Source: Paenibacillus albidus
Lineage (GTDB): Bacteria > Bacillota > Bacilli > Paenibacillales > Paenibacillaceae
Reading direction: 5' to 3'
Assembly (NCBI RefSeq): GCF_014644435.1
Contig: NZ_BMKR01000024.1
Coordinates: 42,247-106,246 of the forward strand
DNA length: 64,000 bases
Within the stretch, counting starts at the first letter, position 1. Each line of letters opens with the position of its first letter. The translations under genes were made by a program, and so were the position numbers. Below the pieces are notes generated by a model. The model did not search any database. It worked only from the letters and a program-made list of their open reading frames with translations, and was not told the origin of the DNA. Shown piece by piece: positions 31,830-39,502 of the stretch.

Positions 31830-32741
31830 ATGAAGAAGAAAGCAAGCCTGCTAAGTGCTGTCATCGCGGCAATACTCACGCTGCAAATCTTGCCCGGGGC
31901 TGGGAATCCAGCCTCAGCAGCCAAGGCTGACAGCAGTCATGCCGAAGCGATTTACAAGACGGCCCTGCCGTTACTCACTTCCTCCGAGAAGCTTCCACAG
32001 GCGATCAAGTATTTAAACAGCCATATCTACGCAACCGGGTCATATCGGGCTACCGTTCTTACCCTGAAACTTGAGAATCTGCATAAGGCGGGTCTACAAA
32101 CCTGGGAGAGTAAATTCAGCACAAGCGGGGTCCAGCGCAAGCTCGCCTCCATCTACAAAGCGGAGACAAGCATGTCCAAGCTTGCAGAGAGCACCCAAGA
32201 CACTTCTTTGCGTGCTCTGCTAAAAAGTGCAGGAGAAAGCGGCTATAAGCTGGAGACGGCGGAGGGCTACTATTTTCCCGTAATTGACTATGGGGCATAC
32301 CGTAAATATAAATTATATGTAACGGACGATATCAGTGATTATATTACAATCATGGCGACTGAGACGGACCTCCCCCCTTCCAAGGACAACGGGCTGATCA
32401 TTTCCTGGACCGACGTCGCTGCCCGGGCTCTGGCCCAGGAGCAGTTCACGCAGAAGTATCCGGGTTCCAACCGGATCTCGGCAGTCAAGTCTTTATACAG
32501 CATGTATGTAACCAACACGTTCTACGGCCAGAACAACACGCCTTTGTTCCATTATGACGACCTCGAGATGGACCTCGAAGCCCAGAAAGCCTATACCGGT
32601 ATACTGGCCCAGAAAAGCGGAAGCAGCCCGTTCCTGCAGAAACTCGACAGCTTTATGAAGCTGCTGAAGGACAAGCAGTACAAGCTTGACGATGAGGTCA
32701 AAGCGTTCCTGAAGAAGGAAGTTCCGCTTGAACCGCAATAA
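31830..32741 (+). CDS. Secreted hypothetical protein
   Basis: The 303-residue protein has a clear Sec signal peptide (MKKKASLLSAVIAAILTLQILPG, then NPASAAKA, cleavage after ASA or SAA). The mature part is helical and lysine-rich, with segments such as ALPLLTSSEKLPQAIKYLNSHIY, AALRALLKSAG-like repeats and VKSLYSMYVTNTFYGQNNTPLF, ending FLKKEVPLEPQ. No catalytic motif or anchor is visible. The ATG at 31830 follows AGGGGTGAATTTC; the longer frame from 31779 is not used. It is co-directional with the DUF1129 gene and may share its transcript. A strong bidirectional terminator follows. The function is unknown. Confidence 0.75.
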   Translation: MKKKASLLSAVIAAILTLQILPGAGNPASAAKADSSHAEAIYKTALPLLTSSEKLPQAIKYLNSHIYATGSYRATVLTLKLENLHKAGLQTWESKFSTSGVQRKLASIYKAETSMSKLAESTQDTSLRALLKSAGESGYKLETAEGYYFPVIDYGAYRKYKLYVTDDISDYITIMATETDLPPSKDNGLIISWTDVAARALAQEQFTQKYPGSNRISAVKSLYSMYVTNTFYGQNNTPLFHYDDLEMDLEAQKAYTGILAQKSGSSPFLQKLDSFMKLLKDKQYKLDDEVKAFLKKEVPLEPQ

Positions 32742-32746
32742 CATTC

Positions 32747-32784
32747 AAAAGCCCGTTCCACTTTTTTCTGTGGGACGGGCTTTT
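32747..32784. terminator. Bidirectional terminator
   Basis: AAAAGCCCGTTCCAC and GTGGGACGGGCTTTT (one T-G wobble) flank an 8-base loop. It serves the convergent genes ending at 32741 (+) and 32804 (-). Confidence 0.9.
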
Positions 32785-32803
32785 ATAATGCTTATACGGG
32801 CAA

Positions 32804-34069
32804 TCAGATCAGCATATTGAACAAGTTCGGGTCCTTGTTAACCTCGATATAATCCACGCCCTTCTGCTGCAGCCTTTCGATCAGCGGGGCGTACGCGTCC
32901 GTGGACAGGAGTTCGATGCCGACCAGCGCCGGACCATTTTCCTTCTCGTTTTTCTTTGTATATTCAAACCGGGTGATATCATCATCGGGCCCCAGCACCT
33001 CGGCCAGAAACTCCCGGAGAGCTCCGGCACGCTGCGGGAAGTTAATCATGAAGTAATGCTTAAGACCTTCGTAGATGAGCGACCGTTCCTTGATCTCCTG
33101 CATCCGGTCGATATCATTATTCCCGCCGCTCACAATGCACACCACGTTTTTGCCGCGGATCTGCTCACGGTACAAATCCAGTGCTGCGATCGGCAGCGAG
33201 CCTGCCGGCTCCACTACAATGGCATTCTCGTTATATAGCTCCAGAATGGCAGTGCAGGCCTTGCCTTCCGGCACCTTCACTACATCATCCAGATAGCGGG
33301 CACAAATATCATAGGTCAATCCGCCCACACGCTTCACGGCGGCACCGTCCACAAATTTGTTAATCTCCTGAAGAGTCACCACTTCCCCACATTTCAGAGC
33401 TTCGCTCATCGAAGCGGCACCAAGCGGTTCGACCCCAATAACCTGAGTCGACGGACTTACCGTCTTCACATAGGTGGCAACACCCGCTGCCAACCCGCCT
33501 CCGCCAATGGTAACAAAGACGAAATCCGCAGGGTTGTCCAGACTCTCCATCACTTCCATAGCGATGGTGCCATTGCCCGCAATAATCCGCGGTTCATCAA
33601 ACGGGTGAATCAGCGTCATGCCGAAATCAATACAGGCCTGAAGCGCTTCATCATAAGCATCGTCAAAGGTATCCCCCTTCAGGATGACCTCCACGAACTC
33701 GCCGCCGAATCTGCGGACCTGCTTCACCTTTTGATTAGGGGTGGTGCTCGGCATATAGACCTTGCCTTTAATGCCCAGCGCCTTGCAGGAATAAGCCACG
33801 CCCTGGGCATGATTTCCTGCGCTGGCACAGACAATTCCTTTGGCTCTGTCCTCTTCGGACAGACTACGAATCATATTGTAGGCGCCGCGGATTTTAAAAG
33901 AACGCACAATTTGCAAATCCTCGCGCTTCAAATACACATTGCAGCCATATTTGGCAGACAGCACAGCGTCCCGTTGCAGCGGAGTCCGGACAATGACCTC
34001 ACGCAGCACATGATGCGCCCTCACGATATCTTCCATTCCAACGATCCGGCCTTCGCTTTCTTTCAACAT
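32804..34069 (-). CDS. ilvA: Threonine ammonia-lyase, biosynthetic short form
   Basis: This PLP enzyme converts threonine to 2-oxobutanoate and ammonia, the first step to isoleucine. The 421-residue protein has YLKREDLQIVRSFKIRGAYN with the Schiff-base Lys, ASAGNHAQGVA, the phosphate-binding TIGGGGLAAGVATYVK and IVSGGNNDI. It has a single C-terminal ACT-like domain (about 330-421, MINFPQRAGALREFL to GVDYIEVNKDP) for isoleucine control. The length and single regulatory domain match Bacillus IlvA and not the longer enterobacterial form. It stands alone here, away from other ilv genes. No T-box leader was recognised upstream. Confidence 0.92.
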   Translation of the reverse strand: MLKESEGRIVGMEDIVRAHHVLREVIVRTPLQRDAVLSAKYGCNVYLKREDLQIVRSFKIRGAYNMIRSLSEEDRAKGIVCASAGNHAQGVAYSCKALGIKGKVYMPSTTPNQKVKQVRRFGGEFVEVILKGDTFDDAYDEALQACIDFGMTLIHPFDEPRIIAGNGTIAMEVMESLDNPADFVFVTIGGGGLAAGVATYVKTVSPSTQVIGVEPLGAASMSEALKCGEVVTLQEINKFVDGAAVKRVGGLTYDICARYLDDVVKVPEGKACTAILELYNENAIVVEPAGSLPIAALDLYREQIRGKNVVCIVSGGNNDIDRMQEIKERSLIYEGLKHYFMINFPQRAGALREFLAEVLGPDDDITRFEYTKKNEKENGPALVGIELLSTDAYAPLIERLQQKGVDYIEVNKDPNLFNMLI

Positions 34070-34197
34070 TTTCTCGCCTCACTGTCTCTATTAAATCAAG
34101 ATACTTCAATCTTGTTACTTCTTGTAAAGATACTCTTCCGGGAGCAATTTTTCAAGCATTCTCCATTTCCTCATCATTCTGCGTTCATCTGAATAAG

Positions 34198-36378
34198 CTA
34201 CGCCGTAAATCTCGATACGGTCTCAAGCAGCCGTGCCGAGCTCTGCTTGATCTCTTCCATCTCGGTGACGATTCTGCCGGACTTGCCCATCATCTCTTCG
34301 TTTTCGGCTGCAATACTTGAAGCCCCTTCCGCACCCTCCTGGGTCGCAATACGGGTCTCTCCAATTGCTGACAGCATGTTCTGAATGGAGGCCAGCAGTT
34401 GTTCGGAAGTAGCGCTGAGATCCGTCACCAGATCCTCTACATACGCAGCATCTCTGCTGTACTGGAGGCCCGTCTCCTGCATAAGTTCATAGTCTTTCAG
34501 AACCTGTCCGTCCACGAAACGCAGCATACTCTCCGCTCCTTCAACCAGACTTGCTACCGCTCCAATCACCGACTGGGTAACCTCCTGAATTTCGCTCACT
34601 GTATCCTTGGAATTGTCGGCGAGCTTGCGGATTTCCTCCGCAACCACAGCGAAGCCTTTGCCTGCATCCCCCGCCCGGGCTGCTTCAATGGAAGCATTCA
34701 AGGATAAGAGATTGGTCCGGGAGGCGATCTCCAGAATCGCTCCGGATAACGTATGAATCTGCGCAATCGATTTGGATTGTTCAATGGCGGCCCGCAGCCT
34801 CTCTTCGTTCTCTCCAAAGAGTCGATCCGCCTGCTCCCGCGACTGGCCCGCTGTTTCCTTAAGCTGTTCTGCCCGTTCATTGATCGCGTTAGCCTCTTCC
34901 GCGCCCGCCTGCGCCTTCAGTGCAATGCCGCTGACCGCATGCTCAATCTCTGCCGTGCTCGCACTCATCTCCTGCATGGAAGCCGCTGTCTGCTGCATAC
35001 CTGCCGACAACTCTTCCGTAATGGCCGAGACATCAATGATCCCCTGATCGAGCAGCGCAACATTTCGTTCTGTATTGTCTACCGCTTCAGAGATACTGTG
35101 CGAATTTCGGATGATCCCCTGAATCAGATTCTGCTGCGAAGAGATCATTTCGTTGAATCCTTCGGCCAATTGGCCCATTTCCCCCTTCGCCGTTACCCGG
35201 GCCCGCACCGATAAATCTCCGGTCATCGCTTTATGGAAGGCTTTGGTCAGAACGGGGATGGGTTTCAAAATGCTATTGGAAACAACATACAGGAGCAGCG
35301 ACAGAACCACAATCGCTGCCAGTATCGACAGTACAAAAATGTGCTGGAACTGCGCAAGAGCCTGCTCCGCATCCTTCTGGGACACAACCAGCGCTACTGA
35401 CCACTGGTTATCAATCGCCGGTGCGTAGGAAACATAGCTTGGCTCTCCGTCGAGTCTTGTCTGGACGACATCATCGCCCCACTGGAGCATTAGGTCGCTC
35501 ACAGATTTCCAGTCGGTACCGAGGTCCGCCATCTTTTGCTTCAGCACATAGTCGCTGTTCGGATGATATATTAACTTACCGGATTTATCGATCAACACGG
35601 CGTACCCGTTGCCCTTATAATTAAAAGCGCTAAGTGCCTGCGTGATCTTCTCTGTAGAAATATCTACGCTCGCAATGCCCAGCAGGCTGCCCGAATCGTT
35701 CAGGATAGGCGTGCTGACACCGATAACCGTCTTGCCGGAGCTGACATCAATATAAGGGTCGCTGATGGTAAGCCGCTTATTCCGGGACGTTACCGCATAC
35801 CAATCGCGCTCCTTCATTTTGAAATCGGGCGGTGTCTCGAGCTCATCATGGGTAACAATCTTATTTGCAGCATCCAGGCCGATATATACATTCAGCAGAT
35901 TTGCATTGGTATCCTTAATCATGTTCAAGGTACGAATAAGCTCATTGTAGCCGTCCGTGGACTTCACTTGGTCCGCAGCCTTTACCTGTGAAATATATTC
36001 CCGGACATAGGCATTGGCGTTCAACAGCTCTACGCTGTTTGAAGCGGGCTGCAGCAAATTGTTCACTTCCACTCGGATTTGTTCCTTTTTATGCGCCAGT
36101 GAACTGTCCAGCTCCGCCACGATCATCGTTTTGGCTTTGCTATAGATGAGCAGCGATACGGCAACAAAGATAACGACCACCGTCACTAGCACGGACAGGA
36201 GCAACCTGCCGCGTATCCCCATATTGCCCAGAGCTTGAACCTTTTTTCGTATTCCGAACAAAGATTTCTCCTTCTCACCAATCTTCTCTTGCAGAAATTC
36301 CGCGCCATTCCCCGCAGCCGTTTGCTCCAGCCGTTGTCCAGTCCCTTCTTTCTTCTGTTCGCTCTCTTTTTGTGCCAT
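34198..36378 (-). CDS. Methyl-accepting chemotaxis protein with dCache sensor
   Basis: The 726-residue chemoreceptor has a cytoplasmic lead of about 55 residues rich in Gln/Glu/Lys, then TM1 (about 56-82). The extracellular dCache domain (about 85-345) contains DFKMKERDWYAVTSRNKRLTISDPYID and VIGVSTPILNDSGSLLGIASVD. TM2 (about 350-375) is followed by HAMP (375-428) and a signalling coiled coil with the hairpin tip near IASRTNLLSLNASIEAARAGDAGKGFAVVAEEIRKLAD. Gln/Glu pairs along the helices are methylation sites. dCache sensors often bind amino acids; the ligand is unknown. The start at 36378 follows GGAAGGCGG. It is monocistronic and would signal through CheW/CheA. Confidence 0.92.
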   Translation of the reverse strand: MAQKESEQKKEGTGQRLEQTAAGNGAEFLQEKIGEKEKSLFGIRKKVQALGNMGIRGRLLLSVLVTVVVIFVAVSLLIYSKAKTMIVAELDSSLAHKKEQIRVEVNNLLQPASNSVELLNANAYVREYISQVKAADQVKSTDGYNELIRTLNMIKDTNANLLNVYIGLDAANKIVTHDELETPPDFKMKERDWYAVTSRNKRLTISDPYIDVSSGKTVIGVSTPILNDSGSLLGIASVDISTEKITQALSAFNYKGNGYAVLIDKSGKLIYHPNSDYVLKQKMADLGTDWKSVSDLMLQWGDDVVQTRLDGEPSYVSYAPAIDNQWSVALVVSQKDAEQALAQFQHIFVLSILAAIVVLSLLLYVVSNSILKPIPVLTKAFHKAMTGDLSVRARVTAKGEMGQLAEGFNEMISSQQNLIQGIIRNSHSISEAVDNTERNVALLDQGIIDVSAITEELSAGMQQTAASMQEMSASTAEIEHAVSGIALKAQAGAEEANAINERAEQLKETAGQSREQADRLFGENEERLRAAIEQSKSIAQIHTLSGAILEIASRTNLLSLNASIEAARAGDAGKGFAVVAEEIRKLADNSKDTVSEIQEVTQSVIGAVASLVEGAESMLRFVDGQVLKDYELMQETGLQYSRDAAYVEDLVTDLSATSEQLLASIQNMLSAIGETRIATQEGAEGASSIAAENEEMMGKSGRIVTEMEEIKQSSARLLETVSRFTA

Positions 36379-36521
36379 GGGACGCCCGCCTTCCAAAATA
36401 ATGATGAGCCTATAACTCTCTCTCCCTTTGAGTATCTCTTAATTTTCGACATTTTTCCACAAAAAACTACATCCCGGTATGAATTTCCCCGCACTGCTGT
36501 AGACATCACGGCAGGAACGCA

Positions 36522-36555
36522 AATAGACCGCCTCCGATAGTGGAAACGGTCTATT
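36522..36555. repeat. Hairpin AATAGACCG / CGGTCTATT
   Basis: A 9-bp perfect inverted repeat with a 16-base loop sits between the chemoreceptor start and the Spo0E-like stop. It shares the GACCG/CGGTC core with the palindrome at 36607-36626. T-tails are short, so termination is uncertain. Confidence 0.5.
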
Positions 36556-36606
36556 CCTCTTCAATTATCATTAGCAAATCCACCGCCCTCAAAAGCGACT
36601 CTGTCC

Positions 36607-36627
36607 AAAGACCGTTAACGGTCTTTT
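36607..36627. terminator. Perfect palindrome, likely terminator of the Spo0E-like gene
   Basis: AAAGACCGTT / AACGGTCTTT is a 20-bp perfect palindrome two bases after the stop at 36629 in the minus-strand sense. With no loop of its own it would form a shorter stem, so efficiency is unclear. Confidence 0.5.
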
Positions 36628-36628
36628 C

Positions 36629-36883
36629 TTACGATGCAGTATTCGAGTTACGGTAAAGCCGGGAATGAACCGGTACAAGCTCTTCGTTCAGGCTGCGGTC
36701 GCTCTTGCGGGTCCTGTTAGTGATCTGCATGTAGTACTTCCGGTTATACTGATTAATATACTCGTCCAGCAGCATCGATTGACGCAATACACTGGGATGG
36801 CTGAGCCCATACCTTTGCTCCAACTCATTTAACTCTTGTCTGGCCTGCTCCAACCCCTGATATAAACTTATCTCTAATTCCAC
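36629..36883 (-). CDS. Spo0E-like aspartyl-phosphate phosphatase
   Basis: The 84-residue protein is built as a helical hairpin. The family motif reads YGLSHPSVLRQSMLLDEYINQYNRKYY. The S-x-x-LD core (SMLLDEYIN) corresponds to the SQELD motif of Spo0E proteins, with SM-LLD replacing SQ-ELD. Spo0E-family enzymes dephosphorylate Spo0A~P and so delay sporulation. The N-terminal half (LYQGLEQARQELNELEQRYG) is the first helix. The start follows GGAGGGATAG. It lies downstream of the Alo-like pair, separated by the terminator at 36979-36999, so it is independently transcribed. The gene supports a spore-forming host. Confidence 0.85.
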   Translation of the reverse strand: MELEISLYQGLEQARQELNELEQRYGLSHPSVLRQSMLLDEYINQYNRKYYMQITNRTRKSDRSLNEELVPVHSRLYRNSNTAS

Positions 36884-36971
36884 TCTCTATCCCTCCTTGG
36901 TTATGCTTATTTTAGAGGGCTATGCCTATTTCTATGAAAAAAATAGTTTTGGAATTAATGTTTAGAATGCA

Positions 36972-36999
36972 TAATAAAAGACCAGCTTGAGGCTGGTCT
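36972..36999 (-). terminator. Terminator of the receptor/peptide pair
   Basis: A perfect 8-bp stem AGACCAGC / GCTGGTCT with a 5-base loop is followed on the minus strand by TTTATTATG. It lies 25 bases after the 39-aa peptide stop, closing the transcription unit. Confidence 0.85.
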
Positions 37000-37024
37000 G
37001 GAGGGAAATATATAAATAAGATAT

Positions 37025-37144
37025 TTAACCTCCCCCGTGCCGATCAAAGGGTACGACCATGGCAACAGAGGAATGAGGTTGAACCGGGGCTGTAGATATT
37101 AGTAAAACACTAACGGCTACTAATAACACTAGTATTTTTTTCAT
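37025..37144 (-). CDS. AloP-like pre-pro signalling peptide (39 aa)
   Basis: This short gene is below usual ORF cut-offs. It encodes MKKILVLLVAVSVLLISTAP followed by VQPHSSVAMVVPFDRHGGG. The N-terminal 20 residues are a perfect Sec signal peptide. The C-terminal DRHGGG is the probable mature peptide after extracellular processing and re-import by an oligopeptide permease. The ATG has AAGGAGGAG upstream and lies inside the last 35 bases of the receptor gene, so it is translationally coupled. This layout (receptor, then overlapping short exported peptide, then terminator) is that of RRNPP quorum-sensing pairs such as Alo in Paenibacillus. Recall of that family supports the call; the exact cleavage is inference. 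Confidence 0.85.
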   Translation of the reverse strand: MKKILVLLVAVSVLLISTAPVQPHSSVAMVVPFDRHGGG

Positions 37145-38519
37145 CGTGATTCTCCTCCTTAAGTAATCTTTGATACTCGAATATTGTTTCGTGTGATGAG
37201 AAACTCCTGAAACGTTCCAATAATCTCACAAACTTGATAATTCGAGTCTCATTGTTAGTTTGTAAAGATTTATTCAAGCCCACTAGTAAGTACTTAAACC
37301 CAATGTGATACGCTTCTTTGGTTAAGTAATATAATGCAATTTCATAAAAGAAACGCGTAAGTTGTTCTGCAACTACCTGTTCTGTGTAAATTCCTATTCC
37401 TTTGGAAGGATTGTCAGTATAGAATCGGATTTCCCACTCAAAAGTTTCTATTATTTTGTCTACATTGATATCATATAAGTTAGCTGCTTTCATAATGTTT
37501 AACAGCCCCGTTATAATCTCGTCTTCGTTATCTTTTATGTAAAATACATACTCTTGAAGAATACTCTGATCACCACACATGAGTTTAGCCACACACACAT
37601 TCGCTTTTGCCCATCCATTATAAAGCTGCAACCAGTGTTTAGTGTCACTGTCCGTATCTATTACCCAACTTAAATCTTCATAAGCCTGGTTAAATTGCAA
37701 ACCTTCTTCATACTCTCCCCGTGAATCACACACACTTCCACGAAGGAGATTAGAAAAGGCCCAATATACAAAAAGCGGTCTTTGAGATTTCTTCCTCGCC
37801 TCTTGTCTACTACTCTTCGGCTGCTGTGTCAGCGAAATCTGAATTCTCGCCAAATTCCCCATCTCCTCAGCAACCTTGTCCACCTTATCCCATCTTTGCA
37901 ACGAACGATAAGTATTGGCCAGGTCCCTCAACGCATCCAACTGGTCAATTTCATCCAGCCTGTCCACAAAAGGCTCAAACTGCAAAGCGGCCTGTAAATT
38001 CTGCTCCTGGTCATCCCCTAGCCGCAGCGTGAACAACCGGTATTGACAAAAAGCCAGCCGTTCCGAATGCTGACGCCGTTCGCTGTTGGCAACACTTTCA
38101 TAGAGCAAAGCAGCGGATGCTTTCCGCCCTTGTTTGAAGAAGTCTTCAGCTACCTCGAACAACAAAGGGGAATACGTTAAGTTGTCGAGCAGCAAGAGCA
38201 CAATCTGCCGGATACAATCCAGCTTGTCCAATTCAGCACAGCGGTACAACAGCGGCCTGATCCTTCGCCAATTTGGCACGGCTTCAACCATACATTCCTG
38301 AATGTACTGCTCATAATAGTAACCCTGAGGCAAAGCCAGTACTGCGGTCATCCGGTCCAGTTGATCGACAGCCATCACGCGGTTGCCTTTCAGAATCGAA
38401 CTCACCGTTCCCGCATTAAGCCCCGCTTCCTTGCCCAATTGACTAATGTTTAAACCCTTGCGTTTAATGAACGCTTCCAGCTCTGTGCGAATCGTGGGTG
38501 TATTGGTCAAATAAACCAC
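37110..38519 (-). CDS. AloR-like RRNPP peptide receptor (XRE HTH plus TPR)
   Basis: The 469-residue regulator has an N-terminal XRE helix-turn-helix at about 8-65 (ELEAFIKRKGLNISQLGKEAGLNAGTVSSILKGNRVMAVDQLDRM). A long all-helical tail of TPR-like repeats (about 90-450) contains segments such as ALLYESVANSERRQHSERLAFCQYR and LDALRDLANTYRSLQRWDKVDKVAEEMGNLA. This matches RRNPP receptors of the AimR/AloR branch, which bind a re-imported peptide in the TPR groove and change DNA binding. The matching peptide gene overlaps the 3' end. A consensus promoter and a 13-bp dyad lie just upstream, so autoregulation is likely. The ATG context is weak (AAGGGGTGGTTT). Confidence 0.85.
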   Translation of the reverse strand: MVYLTNTPTIRTELEAFIKRKGLNISQLGKEAGLNAGTVSSILKGNRVMAVDQLDRMTAVLALPQGYYYEQYIQECMVEAVPNWRRIRPLLYRCAELDKLDCIRQIVLLLLDNLTYSPLLFEVAEDFFKQGRKASAALLYESVANSERRQHSERLAFCQYRLFTLRLGDDQEQNLQAALQFEPFVDRLDEIDQLDALRDLANTYRSLQRWDKVDKVAEEMGNLARIQISLTQQPKSSRQEARKKSQRPLFVYWAFSNLLRGSVCDSRGEYEEGLQFNQAYEDLSWVIDTDSDTKHWLQLYNGWAKANVCVAKLMCGDQSILQEYVFYIKDNEDEIITGLLNIMKAANLYDINVDKIIETFEWEIRFYTDNPSKGIGIYTEQVVAEQLTRFFYEIALYYLTKEAYHIGFKYLLVGLNKSLQTNNETRIIKFVRLLERFRSFSSHETIFEYQRLLKEENHDEKNTSVISSR

Positions 38520-38523
38520 CCCT

Positions 38524-38536
38524 TAACGGTACGTTA
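38524..38536 (-). promoter_or_regulatory. Dyad TAACG-GTA-CGTTA before the receptor gene
   Basis: A perfect 5-3-5 dyad lies four bases upstream of the receptor ORF and downstream of the promoter. An operator at this position would let the XRE receptor repress its own operon. Confidence 0.45.
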
Positions 38537-38571
38537 CGACAAGACTGGCGATCACTTCCTAATATATTACA

Positions 38572-38600
38572 AATATAACCATAAAATGAATATACGTCAA
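38572..38600 (-). promoter_or_regulatory. Promoter of the receptor/peptide operon
   Basis: On the minus strand TTGACG, 17 bases, then TATATT: a near-consensus vegetative promoter about 55 bases before the receptor start. Confidence 0.75.
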
Positions 38601-38663
38601 TCGTTTTTTCAACTCTTGTAAACAATCCTATATCACGATCTAGCGTATCTCTTCAGACGATAT

Positions 38664-38697
38664 AAAAATTCCCGCGCCAGTATGATCAAAGCGCGGG
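38664..38697 (-). terminator. Terminator of a decayed minus-strand gene
   Basis: CCCGCGC / GCGCGGG stem with a 13-base loop, followed on the minus strand by AATTTTTATA. It follows the coding remnant ending at 38709. Confidence 0.7.
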
Positions 38698-38708
38698 AGC
38701 TAAAATAA

Positions 38709-38980
38709 TTATTTAATTGTATAAGCTGTTAGTGAGAGTTTACCAGACAAGTAATCGGAAAAATACGCTGTTTTTGTTTTTGGGTTATAACTTAAAAATT
38801 AGGTTATAAAGACCATGTGTGCTCCAACAGATCTCCTACAAACACTTGGCCGTTAATAAACTCAGTTTGCCATCCTGACAACTCTTCTTTTTCTTTAAAA
38901 GAATTCTTTATTGAAGAAGTCTCTAATCCGCTTGTACTATTAATTAATCGAAAAACCTTTTGAGCTTTAGAAGCAGTAGT
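38709..38980 (-). pseudogene. Remnant of a gene of unknown family
   Basis: Two coherent minus-strand reading pieces remain. The first (about 38808-38980) reads TTASKAQKVFRLINSTSG, then KEKEELSGWQTEFINGQVFVG, and stops after EHTWSL. The second, in another frame, reads YNPKTKTAYFSDYLSGKLSL and ends TAYTIK at 38709. A terminator follows directly. The pieces look like the C-terminal part of one protein broken by frameshift; the N-terminus is gone. I do not recognise the family. No start codon or ribosome-binding site is present at the right end. Confidence 0.5.
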
Positions 38981-38989
38981 AGAGTATCA

Positions 38990-39450
38990 GCCTTTAAAAG
39001 GTGGGAGTAGAGGGCGCATTCAAAAGCTGCCTCCCGTGAGGCACGCTGTAAGCCTAGGGCGGAGATCGCTAGAGTGCACTTTATACATCAGGATGGGAAA
39101 AAATAGGCTCATTTTAGGATTTTAGTGTATTTGGTGCAGCAGGAACCGCTGCATTCGCCGAAAAGTGCCTTATGGCTATCATTTCAATGTATAAAATGCA
39201 TCATTACGGATGTTTGAGCCTCATTTAAACCATTCTGAGGTACTTTATACATTAGAACAGCTCGAAGGCTGGTGACGAACGCTAATCCATATCAAATAGC
39301 CTTCAGGCATCCCTTATTTTTAATCTATGCTGTACTAAGACGATCTGCATTACTTGAAACTGCTTCATAATCATAAGCATAAGAAGTGAAAACAGCTAAA
39401 TTTCCACCACTATAAATGCTCCCTTGATAAAAACCCAAATATGGCCTATT
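38990..39450. other. Intergenic stretch with repeat-like content
   Basis: No gene is seen. The 38995-39290 part is more G+C-rich than its surroundings and carries TTTATACAT at 39080 and 39244 with the inverse TGTATAAA at 39189, plus a local hairpin GCCTCCCGTGAGGC near 39029. This resembles a dispersed intergenic repeat, but only one copy lies in the window. Confidence 0.35.
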
Positions 39451-39480
39451 AAAAAAAACCACCGCCCGCTTAAGGCAGTG
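39451..39480 (-). terminator. Terminator of the SEC-C gene
   Basis: CACTGCC / GGCGGTG stem (one T-G pair) with a 7-base loop is followed on the minus strand by GTTTTTTTT. It lies 22 bases after the stop at 39503. Confidence 0.75.
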
Positions 39481-39502
39481 ATTCTTCAGATTCACTTCTA
39501 AC

